Of a stretch of 43,059 nucleotides of DNA, positions 1-8,845 are shown piece after piece. The DNA is from Nitrospina sp. (GTDB lineage Bacteria > Nitrospinota > Nitrospinia > Nitrospinales > Nitrospinaceae). Positions within the stretch are counted from its first letter, which is position 1; each line of letters begins with the position of its first letter. The DNA lies in NCBI GenBank assembly GCA_020430445.1, contig JAGQJZ010000015.1, positions 1-43,059 of the forward strand. The letters run 5' to 3'. Made by a program: the position numbers and the translations under genes. Below the pieces are notes generated by a model. That model ran no database searches, was not told the origin of the DNA, and saw only the letters and a program-made list of their open reading frames with translations.

Positions 1-257
1 ATGAGGTCCTCGCGCTTGAGGTAGATTTTCGCGCCCCCCAGCTCCTTCGTCAAACTCTCAGCGTAATAAAGCGGCGACGGGCGTCCCACATACTGCCGCA
101 GGTAATAGTCGAGTTCCTTTTTAAACTCCGGGTCCTGGATGGCGGAATCGTACAGCCGCTCCAGTTCCTCCAGCGCGGGCATGAGGGTTTCGATGACGAA
201 CTTGCCGCCAAACGGGCCGAAATGCCCTTTTTGATCGGGCAAAACAGATGGATCCAT
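1..257 (-). CDS. trpB: Tryptophan synthase beta subunit, N-terminal part (runs off left edge)
   Basis: TrpB joins indole, channelled from TrpA, to serine to make tryptophan, using PLP in the cytoplasm. Only the first 85 codons are present. The protein starts [20 protein letters not shown] and continues through [18 protein letters not shown] to IYLKRED at the edge, which is the conserved TrpB N-terminus; the PLP lysine lies just beyond the window. The ATG at 257-255 has an AGGAG ribosome site about 7 bases upstream and lies 3 bases after the trpF stop, so it is the last visible gene of the operon. Identity is certain from the motifs. Whether trpA follows cannot be seen. Confidence 0.93.
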   Translation of the reverse strand, partial: MDPSVLPDQKGHFGPFGGKFVIETLMPALEELERLYDSAIQDPEFKKELDYYLRQYVGRPSPLYYAESLTKELGGAKIYLKREDL

Positions 258-260
258 GGG

Positions 261-896
261 TCACTCCTGATCGACACCGCGCACGGCGGATATGAACGCA
301 CGCAGTTTTTTAATATCCTTCACTCCCGGCTCCTTTTCCACGCCGGAGCAGACATCCACCCCGTAGGGCCTCACCTGGCGGATCGCCTGCGCCACGTTGG
401 CGGAATTCAACCCGCCGGCCAGAATCACCGGTCCCAGACGCTTGCCCCGCTTGGCCAGCTTCCAGTCGAACACATCGCCGGTACCGCCATAGGCTGCGGG
501 ATGAAACGTATCGAGCAAAAACCCGCTCACCGGGTAGGCGGACAATCCTTCAAAGACCGAAGCGTCTTTCACCCTGACGGCCCGGATCGTCCGGGCTTTT
601 ATTTTTTTGCAGAACGCCGGGGTTTCATCGCCATGCAGTTGGACAACGTCGAGTCCCAACCGCGAAACCAGAGTGTTGATCCGTTCCGCTGTTTCATTGA
701 CGAACACGCCGACGCGCTGCACGAACGGCGGCAGTTGGTTCACTATTTCCCGCACCGTTTTTTCAGACACCGCGCGCGGGCTTTTTTCATAGAAGATGAA
801 CCCGACGGCATCCGCGCCGAGTTGCGCCGCCTTGACGGCGTCTCCGGCGTTGGTCATGCCGCAAATTTTAATTTTCACGTCAGGCCGCTTTGCCAT
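261..896 (-). CDS. trpF: Phosphoribosylanthranilate isomerase
   Basis: TrpF converts N-(5-phosphoribosyl)anthranilate to CdRP, the third step from chorismate to tryptophan. The 211-residue protein is a normal single-domain TIM barrel. KICGMTN near the N-terminus carries the catalytic cysteine, VVQLHGDE is the family signature, LLDTF holds the second catalytic acid, and GGLNSANV plus VDVCSGVE form the phosphate-binding end. The start ATG at 896 lies inside the end of trpC, giving a 17-base overlap that points to translational coupling. It is not fused to TrpC as in enterobacteria. Confidence 0.96.
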   Translation of the reverse strand: MAKRPDVKIKICGMTNAGDAVKAAQLGADAVGFIFYEKSPRAVSEKTVREIVNQLPPFVQRVGVFVNETAERINTLVSRLGLDVVQLHGDETPAFCKKIKARTIRAVRVKDASVFEGLSAYPVSGFLLDTFHPAAYGGTGDVFDWKLAKRGKRLGPVILAGGLNSANVAQAIRQVRPYGVDVCSGVEKEPGVKDIKKLRAFISAVRGVDQE

Positions 897-1683
897 GGCC
901 CGTCAACTCACCCAGTTTGTCGGGGATCGATTCCGCCCGCATCAGGGTCTCGCCGATGAGGAACGCGTGGATTCCCGCCTGTTCGAATTCGTCGATTTCC
1001 TCCCGTCCGCGGATGCCGCTTTCGCAGACCAGGGTCGGGTCGCCTGCCGTTTTGGCCATTGTGAGCAAACGGCGGGTAATATTCAAGTCGGTCTTGCCGT
1101 TGGTCAGATCGCGATTGTTGATGCCGATGATCTCCGAACCGGCATAAAGGGCCTTCTCCAGGTCCTCTTCGTTGTGGGCTTCCACGAGCGCCGGCATGCC
1201 CAGTTCCTGCCCCAGCGCCTTGAGATCGCTCAACTGGTTTTTGTCCAGCGAGGTGGCGATGAGGAGAAAAAAGTCCGCACCGAAGGCCCGCGCCTCGTAC
1301 ACCTGATACTCGGAAAAAATAAAATCCTTGCGCAAGAGCGGGATGCCGACCTCCCATGAAATCTGATCCAGGTAATCGAGCTGACCGCCGAAATGCCGCG
1401 ACTCGGTCAGAATCGACATCGCCGCCGCACCGTTGGCGGCGTACTCCCGCGCGATCCGCAGGGCGTCGAAATCCGCGACCAACTCGCCCTTGAAGGGCGT
1501 CCGGCGCTTGATCTCGGCGATGATTCGGCTCCCTGCATCATTTTGGCGCAGGGCCGGGACCACCGGTTTCGGTTCCTGTCTCCCCTGCATCAAACCTTTC
1601 AGATCGGAAAGGGAACGCTGCCGCCGGGTCTCCTCCAGCTCTTCCTTTTTGTCCCTGAAAATTTTATCGAGAATATTCGCCAT
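880..1683 (-). CDS. trpC: Indole-3-glycerol phosphate synthase
   Basis: TrpC closes CdRP to indole-3-glycerol phosphate. The 267-residue protein has the usual helical N-terminal extension (MANILDKIFRDKKEELEETR) followed by a TIM barrel with EIKRRTPFKGEL, LLRKDFIFSEYQ, EAHNEEDLEKAL, IGINNRDL and the phosphate-binding CESGI and FLIGETLM segments. The active-site loop reads RRTPFKG where most homologues have a SPS-type sequence after the lysine, a mild deviation. It lies 7 bases after trpD and overlaps trpF by 17 bases, so it is one cistron of the trp operon. Confidence 0.96.
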   Translation of the reverse strand: MANILDKIFRDKKEELEETRRQRSLSDLKGLMQGRQEPKPVVPALRQNDAGSRIIAEIKRRTPFKGELVADFDALRIAREYAANGAAAMSILTESRHFGGQLDYLDQISWEVGIPLLRKDFIFSEYQVYEARAFGADFFLLIATSLDKNQLSDLKALGQELGMPALVEAHNEEDLEKALYAGSEIIGINNRDLTNGKTDLNITRRLLTMAKTAGDPTLVCESGIRGREEIDEFEQAGIHAFLIGETLMRAESIPDKLGELTGHGKAA

Positions 1684-1690
1684 GGTCCGG

Positions 1691-2698
1691 TCATTCGTTG
1701 GTGATGCGGCACAGGTCCTTTAATTTTTGCCGGGCGGCGCCGGAATTGATCGACTGCTCCGCCAGGCGGATGCCCTCTTGCAGGGAATCGGCCTTGCCGC
1801 TGGTGTAGATCGCCGCGCCCGCGTTCAGCAGAACGATGTCCCGCCGCGGGCCTCCGGCTCCGTCCAGAGTCTCGCGCAGAATGCGGGCGTTGTCTTCCGC
1901 CGTGCCTCCCGCCAGGTCTTCCTCACTGCAATAGGAAAAACCATACTCTGTCGGGTCGATCGTCTTTTCTTTTATTTTCCCTTTCGACAAACGCGAAACC
2001 CTTGTGTCGCAGGTCAGGGTGATTTCATCGAGCCCGTCCTCGCCGTGCACCACCATGGCGCGCTCACACCCCAGCGCCAGCAGCGCCTCCGCCAGAGGCT
2101 GCCGCCACTCGTCGGCAAACACACCGACGACCTGCGTCGGTACCCCCGCCGGGTTGGTCAGCGGCCCCAACAGGTTGAACAGCGTGCGAACTCCCAACTC
2201 CTTGCGCACCGGGGCGGCGTCTTTCATCGCCGGATGAAACGCGGGAGCGAACAGGAACCCGATTCCCGCCTCGTTCAGGCAGCGCTCGACCACGGCCTGC
2301 TCGACGCCCAGGCGAACCCCCAGCGCGTTCAAAACATCGGCGCTTCCGGCGCGGCTGGAAACCGCGCGGTTGCCGTGCTTGGCCACGCGGACCCCGGCTC
2401 CCGCCACAACAAAGGCAGCAGTGGTGGAAATATTGAACGTGTCCGCTCCGTCCCCACCGGTGCCGCAGGTGTCGACCGCGGGCCCTTCCGGCATCTGCAC
2501 ACGGTGCGACTTTTCGCGCATCACCCGCGCCGCGCCGACCAGTTCCGGAACGCTTTCACCCTTCATGCGCAGGGCGACGAGAAATCCTCCCACCCAGGCA
2601 GGAGCGACCTCCCCTTCCATGATCGCCGTCATGGCCCCGACCATTTCGTCTTCGGTGAGGTCTTCCCGGTCCAGTAGTTTTTGCAGCAGCGCCTTCAT
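1691..2698 (-). CDS. trpD: Anthranilate phosphoribosyltransferase
   Basis: TrpD transfers phosphoribose from PRPP to anthranilate. The 335-residue length is standard for a stand-alone TrpD. The PRPP-binding motif GTGGDGADTFNIST is intact, followed by KHGNRAVSSRAGSADVL, which binds metal and anthranilate, and the LLGPLTNPA segment. The MKALLQKLLDREDLTEDEM start gives the usual N-terminal helices. It sits 13 bases after trpG and 7 before trpC. TrpG and TrpD are separate here rather than fused. Confidence 0.97.
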   Translation of the reverse strand: MKALLQKLLDREDLTEDEMVGAMTAIMEGEVAPAWVGGFLVALRMKGESVPELVGAARVMREKSHRVQMPEGPAVDTCGTGGDGADTFNISTTAAFVVAGAGVRVAKHGNRAVSSRAGSADVLNALGVRLGVEQAVVERCLNEAGIGFLFAPAFHPAMKDAAPVRKELGVRTLFNLLGPLTNPAGVPTQVVGVFADEWRQPLAEALLALGCERAMVVHGEDGLDEITLTCDTRVSRLSKGKIKEKTIDPTEYGFSYCSEEDLAGGTAEDNARILRETLDGAGGPRRDIVLLNAGAAIYTSGKADSLQEGIRLAEQSINSGAARQKLKDLCRITNE

Positions 2699-2711
2699 GG
2701 GAAACGGTTCC

Positions 2712-3278
2712 TCAGGCTCCCTGCAGAAAATTATTCAACAAATCCTTGCCCTGCAGGGTCAGGATCGATTCCGGGTGAAACTGCACCCCTTCCACAGGCA
2801 GCTCCTTGTGCCGGATGCCCATGATCTCGTCCTCATCCGTCCACGCCGAAATCTCGAAACAGTCCGGCAGGGTGTCGCGTTTCACCACCAGCGAATGGTA
2901 GCGGGTGGCCTGAAACGGTTGAGGCAGGCCTTTGAACAGGGTTTTATCGTCGTGATGAATCATCGAAGTCTTACCGTGCATGATGCGGTCGGCCTTCACA
3001 ACCTCTCCACCGAATGCGGCGGCAACCGACTGATGCCCCAGACACACACCGAGCAGGGGAATCTTTCCCGAAAACTTCCGCACGAGTTCCACCGAGATGC
3101 CCGCCTTCTCCGGCGTGCAGGGCCCGGGCGATATGACGATTTTCCGGGGCTGTAATTCCTCGATCCTCTCCAGCGTGATCTGATCGTTGCGGTACACCTG
3201 CATGTCCGCCCCCAGTTCCCCCAGGTACTGCACCAGGTTGTAGGTGAAGGAATCGTAGTTGTCGAGCATGAGGATCAT
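2712..3278 (-). CDS. trpG: Anthranilate synthase glutamine amidotransferase subunit
   Basis: This class I glutamine amidotransferase releases ammonia from glutamine for TrpE; in many bacteria the same protein also serves 4-amino-4-deoxychorismate synthase (PabA role). The 188 residues contain the start [20 protein letters not shown], the oxyanion region ISPGPCTPE, the nucleophile in GVCLGHQ (Cys79), and the His-Glu pair in VQFHPES. The start ATG overlaps the trpE stop by 4 bases (ATGA type), so synthesis of the two subunits is probably coupled. Confidence 0.96.
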   Translation of the reverse strand: MILMLDNYDSFTYNLVQYLGELGADMQVYRNDQITLERIEELQPRKIVISPGPCTPEKAGISVELVRKFSGKIPLLGVCLGHQSVAAAFGGEVVKADRIMHGKTSMIHHDDKTLFKGLPQPFQATRYHSLVVKRDTLPDCFEISAWTDEDEIMGIRHKELPVEGVQFHPESILTLQGKDLLNNFLQGA

Positions 3279-4759
3279 GGCTGCAACCCCTTCTCCGCCA
3301 GTTCGATGGCCTTCAGCAGGGCCTTGCCCTTGTTCATCGTCTCCTCGAATTCTTTTTCCGGAACGGAGTCGGCCACGATCCCCGCGCCCACTCCCAGGTA
3401 AGCGGTGTCACCCTTCACCACCAGCGTGCGAATGGCGATGGCGGTGTCCATGTTGCCGTTGAAACTGATGTACCCCACCGCCCCGGCGTACAACCCACGG
3501 CGCGTCGGCTCCATCTCGTCGATGATTTCCATCGCCCGGATTTTAGGCGCGCCGGACACCGTCCCCGCCGGAAACGCCGCCTTGAGCACGTCGAAACAAT
3601 CCTGCCCGTCTTTCAGTTTTCCGCGCACGTTCGACACAATGTGCATGACATGAGAGTAGCGCTCGATAGTGAAGCGTTCGTTCACATCGACCGAGTTGAT
3701 GCGGGAGACGCGCCCGAGGTCGTTCCGGCCCAGGTCGACCAGCATGATGTGCTCCGCCAGTTCCTTTTCATCCTTGAGCAGGTCTTCCGCCAGCGCCGCG
3801 TCTTCCGCTTCGTCCTTGCCGCGCGGACGCGTTCCGGCGATCGGCCGGACTTCCACCTGCTCCCCTTCCAGCCGTACCAGCACTTCCGGCGAGGAACCGA
3901 CGACACAGACATCCCCGAAATTCAGGTAATACATGTAAGGCGACGGATTGATCGTCCGGAGCGCACGGTACACCGTGAACGGGTCCTGATTGAGTTTGAA
4001 CTTGAGGCGTTGGGACAACACCACCTGGATGGCGTCGCCATCGTGGATGTATTCCTTGACCCGGGCGACGGCGTCCAGGAAATCGTCCTTCTGAAAATTC
4101 GAGACCAGGGGGCCCGGTTCAGCATTGTACACTTCCAGAAGGTCCGGCGGCGTGGGCTGGCGCAGACGGTCCTCCAGCCGGTCTATTTTTTCGATCGTCT
4201 CCACATAAATATCTTCGATGTCGCCCTGATCGGTACGGGCATTGGACACGATCTTGATCGTGTGCGACACGTTGTCAAAAATCAGGAGCGTGTCGGTGAT
4301 GACGAACAGGGAATCGGGAAGGTCCAGGTCGTTTTCCGTGGACTCCGGCAGGTCTTCAAAAAACCGCACCATGTCGTAGCTGATGAACCCCACCGCGCCG
4401 CCGAAAAAACGGGGCAGGCGTGCGTCTTCCACCGGCTCGTATTCTTTTAAAATCCGGCGCAGCGACTCCAGCGGCATGTCTTCTTCCAACGTGCGCTCTT
4501 CCTTCTCGCCGTTGGTTTCGATCGTCACCTGGCGGCCCCGGGTGCGGACAACGATGGAGGGATCGCATCCCAGAAAACAATAGCGGGCCCACTTTTCCCC
4601 TCCCTCGACACTCTCGAGAAGAAAGGTGTATTCGCCCTGCCCTATTTTCATATAGGCCGAAACCGGGGTGTCCAGATCCGCGATGATTTCGCGGCAAACC
4701 GGCACCAGGTTGCCCTGTTTGGCCTTCTCTTTGAATTCTTCCAGCGTGGGAAACAACAT
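3275..4759 (-). CDS. trpE: Anthranilate synthase component I
   Basis: TrpE makes anthranilate from chorismate and ammonia, the committed step of tryptophan synthesis. The 494-residue protein has the N-terminal LLESVEGG motif, where tryptophan binds for feedback inhibition, and the chorismate-binding C-terminal half with [35 protein letters not shown] and [13 protein letters not shown]. It is the first gene of the trp operon. The 155-base gap upstream (4760-4914) shows no leader peptide rich in Trp codons and no clear attenuator, so control by the LLES site is better supported than attenuation. The same gap holds only a 10-base direct repeat (GGGGCTTTGC at 4862 and 4889). Confidence 0.97.
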   Translation of the reverse strand: MLFPTLEEFKEKAKQGNLVPVCREIIADLDTPVSAYMKIGQGEYTFLLESVEGGEKWARYCFLGCDPSIVVRTRGRQVTIETNGEKEERTLEEDMPLESLRRILKEYEPVEDARLPRFFGGAVGFISYDMVRFFEDLPESTENDLDLPDSLFVITDTLLIFDNVSHTIKIVSNARTDQGDIEDIYVETIEKIDRLEDRLRQPTPPDLLEVYNAEPGPLVSNFQKDDFLDAVARVKEYIHDGDAIQVVLSQRLKFKLNQDPFTVYRALRTINPSPYMYYLNFGDVCVVGSSPEVLVRLEGEQVEVRPIAGTRPRGKDEAEDAALAEDLLKDEKELAEHIMLVDLGRNDLGRVSRINSVDVNERFTIERYSHVMHIVSNVRGKLKDGQDCFDVLKAAFPAGTVSGAPKIRAMEIIDEMEPTRRGLYAGAVGYISFNGNMDTAIAIRTLVVKGDTAYLGVGAGIVADSVPEKEFEETMNKGKALLKAIELAEKGLQP

Positions 4760-4914
4760 GACAATGCAAAACGAGCACAGGAGACCCGTGCCCGTTATCC
4801 GTGGGATAATAAAAATTCCCGGAAAATCAAGGGGTTATCTGAAAAACAGTAGCATGAAGCGGGGGCTTTGCGCAAGGTGTTTCCAGACGGGGCTTTGCTG
4901 GCGCGACCGGGCGG

Positions 4915-5742
4915 TCAGCCTTCGACTTCTTTCCAGTCCTCGCCGTCCCAGTGCAGGATGAGCCCCAGGTCGCCGGCAGCGTAGATATCATCTTCCGAGC
5001 TGCCCCAGATGGCGGTGAGGTACTCCTCGGTATTGGACTCGATCCGCGTCCACTGGTCACCGTCGAGGTACATGATCATGCCCAGGTCCCCGACAGCGAA
5101 CACCATGTCCTCGTTGGGCCCCCAGATATCGAGAAAGAATTCCGAAGTCCGGGTCGGCATTTCCTTGAAGTTGACTCCATCGAAATGCACGATGGCGCCA
5201 TCCGATCCGCAAAAGTACATGTTGTTGGGAGCGAACCCATGGATGCCGTACAGTTCCTCATTGGAGTTGTAGGTGATCCGCCGCCATTTGCCGTCTTCCA
5301 GTTTGAGCACCAGACCGTCCACGCCAACGGCATAGGTCGCCCCGGCGCAGCCCCAGACACTGGCGATATCGTTGTTGGTGCCGGAGGACATGAATTTCCA
5401 CTCGGTACCGTCGAACTTCGAGATCTTGCCCAGCCGGCAGACCGCGTAGATTTCGTCCGGGCCGAGCCCGAAGATGCCCTGCATCGGCGGAAAGTTTTCC
5501 GTATCCACCATGCTCCATTCCGACCCGTTGAAACGCAGGATTTTTCCATCCGTGCAGACGGCGTACAGATTTTCGCGGTCGTGGCCCCACATGTCCTTGA
5601 TCGTCCAGCGGCCCCCGGTTTCCATTTTGGACCATTCCTTGCCGTTGTAATGCAGCAAGGTTCCCTCCGCGCCGCCGATGAAAACGTCATCGGGACCGAA
5701 ACCGAATATCGACAGCAGATTGCTCTCAGTCAGTTTGGACAT
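4915..5742 (-). CDS. Seven-repeat beta-propeller protein, copy 1
   Basis: Function unknown. The 275 residues are almost wholly made of seven repeats of about 39 residues with the pattern IWG-x(4-5)-D-IYAAGDLG-x-ILHWDG-x-W, for example AIWGSSEDDIYAAGDLGLIL in the last repeat. Such repeats fold as beta-propeller blades, and seven would close a ring. There is no signal peptide, membrane helix or catalytic motif, so a cytoplasmic binding or scaffolding role is the most that can be inferred. The ATG has a GAGGAA ribosome site 8 bases upstream. It lies 33 bases after a paralogue of the same architecture and 155 bases before trpE on the same strand. Confidence 0.8.
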   Translation of the reverse strand: MSKLTESNLLSIFGFGPDDVFIGGAEGTLLHYNGKEWSKMETGGRWTIKDMWGHDRENLYAVCTDGKILRFNGSEWSMVDTENFPPMQGIFGLGPDEIYAVCRLGKISKFDGTEWKFMSSGTNNDIASVWGCAGATYAVGVDGLVLKLEDGKWRRITYNSNEELYGIHGFAPNNMYFCGSDGAIVHFDGVNFKEMPTRTSEFFLDIWGPNEDMVFAVGDLGMIMYLDGDQWTRIESNTEEYLTAIWGSSEDDIYAAGDLGLILHWDGEDWKEVEG

Positions 5743-5775
5743 ATCAGGAATTCCTCAATCCATTCACGGACACAC

Positions 5776-6624
5776 TCAGTATTGATCCGGCAGGGCCATA
5801 TCATGCCACCGGTTGCCGTCCCAGCGCAAAACCGTTCCGTTCTCCCCGCAGATGTAAACATGGTCCTCCGCCAAGCCACGGATTTTCGTCAGGTACTGGT
5901 CCGTACCCGGGTCGGCCGGGGACCATTTCTGCCCGTCAAAATGCAGCAGCGTCGCTTCGTCGCCCGCCGCCCAGATATTGGTGTCCGACGTCCCCCAGAC
6001 GCTCAACAGGTATTCCTCGGTACCGGAATCCATCTTCTGCCATTCCTCGCCATTGAAGTGAAGAATGGTGCCATGCGATCCCACCGTGTACACACTGTTC
6101 GGACCCGCCCCCCACACGCCGTACAGGGAGACCGTTTCGTCTGTCAGTTCTTCTTTGCGCTTAAATTCCTTGCCGTCATAAAAGCGGTAGATGCCCTCGC
6201 CGCCCACGGCGTGCATGCGGGTGATGTCGTCCCCCCAGAAACCGAAGAGGTCGTGGATCGTATTGGGCTCGCGGTATTCCCAGTTCTCTCCGTTCCAGAA
6301 CAACACGCGTCCCCCCACCCCGAAGATGAACATCGAATCCTGCGCAAATCCGAAAGCGGAGTTCAGGGAATCGTAATTGCCGGTATCGACCTGGACCCAC
6401 TCCTTGCCGTTGAAGTGCAGCACGATGCCGCCGATGCCCACGGCGTAGATGTTGTTTTCGTCCGAGGCCCAGAGGCCCATCAGTGGATTGGTGTTGTCCG
6501 TGCGGACCGGCGTCCAGTATTCGCCGTCCCAGTGCTGGGGGATGCCGTCCTTGCCGACAACATAGAGGCTGTCCCGGCGGAACGGCCAGATGTCCATTAA
6601 ATCGGGTTTGGCGCCAGTGAACAT
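5776..6624 (-). CDS. Seven-repeat beta-propeller protein, copy 2
   Basis: Function unknown; paralogue of the next gene downstream. The 282 residues hold seven repeats with the same WG...(I/V)YAVG..G.ILHFNG..W pattern (for instance GLWASDENNIYAVGIGGIVL and SVWGTSDTNIWAAGDEATLL), again without a signal peptide. Sequence between the two copies has diverged well beyond the repeat signature, so the duplication is old. The pair could form two independent propellers or a complex. The 119-base gap from the LRR gene upstream is long enough for a promoter, but I see no convincing one. Confidence 0.78.
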   Translation of the reverse strand: MFTGAKPDLMDIWPFRRDSLYVVGKDGIPQHWDGEYWTPVRTDNTNPLMGLWASDENNIYAVGIGGIVLHFNGKEWVQVDTGNYDSLNSAFGFAQDSMFIFGVGGRVLFWNGENWEYREPNTIHDLFGFWGDDITRMHAVGGEGIYRFYDGKEFKRKEELTDETVSLYGVWGAGPNSVYTVGSHGTILHFNGEEWQKMDSGTEEYLLSVWGTSDTNIWAAGDEATLLHFDGQKWSPADPGTDQYLTKIRGLAEDHVYICGENGTVLRWDGNRWHDMALPDQY

Positions 6625-6743
6625 TTTCAGTCAGGATTGCGGGATGTTGGCATTACCGGCGAAACCGGGCTTGAATCAATTTTAACGTCAAAGAGCGGCA
6701 GGAGAAAAGGAATTCACCGGGACGAGCACCGGGAAAAGCCGGA

Positions 6744-7643
6744 TCACTCGCCGGCGCCGCCCATTTTGAACACGACCTGCTTCAGCTTGGGCAGATTTTC
6801 CGAATTGCGGATCAGGTCCTGAACTTCCTGCGAAATATCATTGTGGATGAGGACCAGCGATTCGAGCTTCTTGAGATGCGGGGAGTTGGCCAGGGCCCGT
6901 GCGCCTTCATCAGTAATGCCGCATTCGTAAAGGTCAAGCAGCGTCAGGTTCTTGAACGTTTCGGAATTGGCGATGACCTCGGCGCCCCGGTTGCCGATGT
7001 TGTTGTAGGTCAGGGTCAGCTGTTGCAGTCCGGCCAGGGTTTCGGATTCCGCCAGCGCCTTGACTCCGGGGAATTCGATGTAGTTCCAGTTGAGGTTGAG
7101 TTCGGTCAGCTTGGACAGGTTTTTCGAAGCCGCAATGGCGGCCGCGCCTCTGTCGGAAATATTGTTGCGGTACAGGGACAGCAGGTTCAACCTTGTGAGC
7201 ACTTCGGACTGCGCGATGTGTTGGACGCCTTCATCCTCCAGGGAATCGCCGAGCCACAGGGAAACCAGGTTCCCCATGATGGGAGATTCCGCGATCGCCT
7301 TCGCTCCTTCCTGCGTCACCTGGTTGTCGCTCATAACCAGCTCGGACAGGTCGAGAAACTTCTTCGATCCGGCAATGGCCTTGACGCCTGCGTCGGTGAC
7401 GTTGTTTTTGAACAGGTTGAGGACGGTGATGTGCTGGGCGTGCGGGCTGTCGACCAGGGCGTGAATTCCTTCATCCCCGATGTCATTGAATTCCAGAAAA
7501 AGGGCGGTGACGCCTTTCAACTTCTCGCTTTTGAGGATTTCGGCAAGAGTGGCGTCGTCAATTTCCCTTTCCCGCAGATCCAGTTCCTGGTTTTCGACAT
7601 TCAGGGACTGTTCGATAATGGTTTCGGCGCTGACATCGTTCAT
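6744..7643 (-). CDS. Leucine-rich-repeat protein (ribonuclease-inhibitor type)
   Basis: Function unknown. The 299 residues contain about eight repeats of 27-29 residues built like LTELNLNWNYIEFPGVKALA and LTLLDLYECGITDEGARALA, that is LxxLxLxxNxIxxxGAxAIA, the RI-like class of leucine-rich repeat. These form a curved solenoid used for protein binding. No signal peptide or membrane segment is seen, so it is probably cytosolic. It heads a same-strand group with the two propeller genes. A promoter with a palindrome in its spacer lies just upstream (7688-7715). Confidence 0.82.
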   Translation of the reverse strand: MNDVSAETIIEQSLNVENQELDLREREIDDATLAEILKSEKLKGVTALFLEFNDIGDEGIHALVDSPHAQHITVLNLFKNNVTDAGVKAIAGSKKFLDLSELVMSDNQVTQEGAKAIAESPIMGNLVSLWLGDSLEDEGVQHIAQSEVLTRLNLLSLYRNNISDRGAAAIAASKNLSKLTELNLNWNYIEFPGVKALAESETLAGLQQLTLTYNNIGNRGAEVIANSETFKNLTLLDLYECGITDEGARALANSPHLKKLESLVLIHNDISQEVQDLIRNSENLPKLKQVVFKMGGAGE

Positions 7644-7687
7644 GAAACGTATTTCCCCAATTGAGGTATGCTGGATGTAAATGCGGT

Positions 7688-7715
7688 ATTGTAGAAAATC
7701 GGTCGATTTTGTAAA
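7688..7715 (-). promoter_or_regulatory. Promoter of the LRR gene with palindromic spacer
   Basis: Read on the minus strand this is TTTACA, 16 bases, TACAAT, a good sigma-70-type match about 45 bases before the LRR start. The spacer contains the perfect inverted repeat AAAATCGGTCGATTTT (7695-7710), which lies between the two hexamers where a repressor would block polymerase. The hexamers and palindrome are seen; the operator role is inferred. Confidence 0.5.
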
Positions 7716-7756
7716 GGTTTAATTTTACACTTCCGTGAACGGACCGCATCCGGGTC

Positions 7757-7786
7757 TTGAGCCGGGCTTCCCGGAATTGCTATATT
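7757..7786 (+). promoter_or_regulatory. Candidate promoter of the moxR-bat operon
   Basis: TTGAGC (7757-7762), an 18-base spacer and TATATT (7781-7786) form a plausible sigma-70 promoter about 56 bases before the moxR start. It is divergent from the LRR promoter in the same 199-base gap. Confidence 0.5.
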
Positions 7787-7842
7787 AGCGGGTTTGTGAA
7801 TCTCTATCATCTCATGGACCCTACCCCTGCGAGCACTTTTTT

Positions 7843-8838
7843 ATGACCCAGGAAATTGAACTGCTGACACAGAACGTCCGCGAACATGGCGGATTCATTG
7901 AAGAATTGTTCCGCGAAATGGAGCGGGTGGTCGTCGGGCAGACCTACCTCATCGAACGCCTCATTTTGAGCCTGTTGACCGGCGAACACGTTCTCGTCGA
8001 GGGCGTGCCCGGCCTGGCCAAAACGACCGCCGTCAAAACCCTCGCGCAAACGATTCACGCCTCGTTCAAGCGGATCCAGTTCACCCCCGACCTGCTGCCG
8101 GCGGATTTGATCGGCACCCAGATTTACCAGCCGCGGACGGAGGAGTTTGTCATCAAAAAGGGTCCCGTGTTCGCCAACATCATCCTGGCGGATGAAATCA
8201 ACCGGGCTCCGGCCAAGGTGCAGAGCGCCCTGCTCGAAGCCATGGAAGAGAGGCAGATCACCATCGGCGGTGAAACGTTCCCCCTGGAATCGCCCTTCAT
8301 GGTTCTGGCAACGCAAAATCCCATCGAACAGGAAGGAACCTACCCGCTTCCCGAGGCCCAAGTCGACCGCTTCATGTTCAAGCTCAAAATAGGCTACCCA
8401 TCCAAAGAAGAGGAAAAGAAAATCCTCCAACGCATGGGTTCCTCCACCAACCACATTCCCAGGGTTCAGGCGGTGGTGGACCCGGAGCGCGTGGTGAAGG
8501 TGCGGGAAATCATCGACAGCCTCTATATCGACGAAAACCTGCAGGACTACATCGTCAACCTGGTCACCGCCACCCGCGACCCGGAGGGCCACGGCCTGAA
8601 AGCCCTGGCGCCACTCATCCAGTACGGCGCCTCCCCCCGCGCCTCGATCTACCTGAACCGGGTGGCCAAGGCCTACGCGTTCATCAAGGGACGCGGCTAT
8701 GTGGTGCCGCAGGACATCAAGACGATTGCGCCGGACGTCCTCCGCCACCGGCTGATCCTGTCCTACGAGGCGGAGGCGGAAAACCTGGATTCCGACGACA
8801 TCCTGAAACAGATTTTCGACACCGTAGAAGTGCCCTGA
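7843..8838 (+). CDS. moxR: MoxR-family AAA+ ATPase
   Basis: MoxR ATPases act as chaperones that work with VWA-domain proteins. The 331-residue protein has Walker A GVPGLAKTT, Walker B IILADEINRAP, the sensor-1 region VLATQNPIEQEGTYPLPEAQ and the family's lid domain. It is cytoplasmic. It is the first gene of a run of DUF58, BatD-like, BatA and BatB genes, the classic arrangement for the aerotolerance (Bat) system. The ribosome site before the ATG is weak (GCGAG), and a 10-codon frame starting at 7814 ends across the moxR start. Confidence 0.95.
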   Translation: MTQEIELLTQNVREHGGFIEELFREMERVVVGQTYLIERLILSLLTGEHVLVEGVPGLAKTTAVKTLAQTIHASFKRIQFTPDLLPADLIGTQIYQPRTEEFVIKKGPVFANIILADEINRAPAKVQSALLEAMEERQITIGGETFPLESPFMVLATQNPIEQEGTYPLPEAQVDRFMFKLKIGYPSKEEEKKILQRMGSSTNHIPRVQAVVDPERVVKVREIIDSLYIDENLQDYIVNLVTATRDPEGHGLKALAPLIQYGASPRASIYLNRVAKAYAFIKGRGYVVPQDIKTIAPDVLRHRLILSYEAEAENLDSDDILKQIFDTVEVP

Positions 8839-8845
8839 CCGCATC

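Noticed and set aside
4760-4914. Trp attenuator or leader peptide before trpE
   Set aside because: No run of Trp codons, no alternative hairpins followed by a T run. The GGGGCTTTGC direct repeat does not form a hairpin.
4951-6600. A 549-codon open frame on the plus strand across both propeller genes
   Set aside because: The minus strand encodes clear repeated propeller blades here; the plus frame is a mirror of their codon bias, with no motif or ribosome site.
7814-7846. A 10-residue leader frame (MDPTPASTFL) ending across the moxR start
   Set aside because: The stop/start overlap is neat, but there is no ribosome site and the frame is short enough to be chance.
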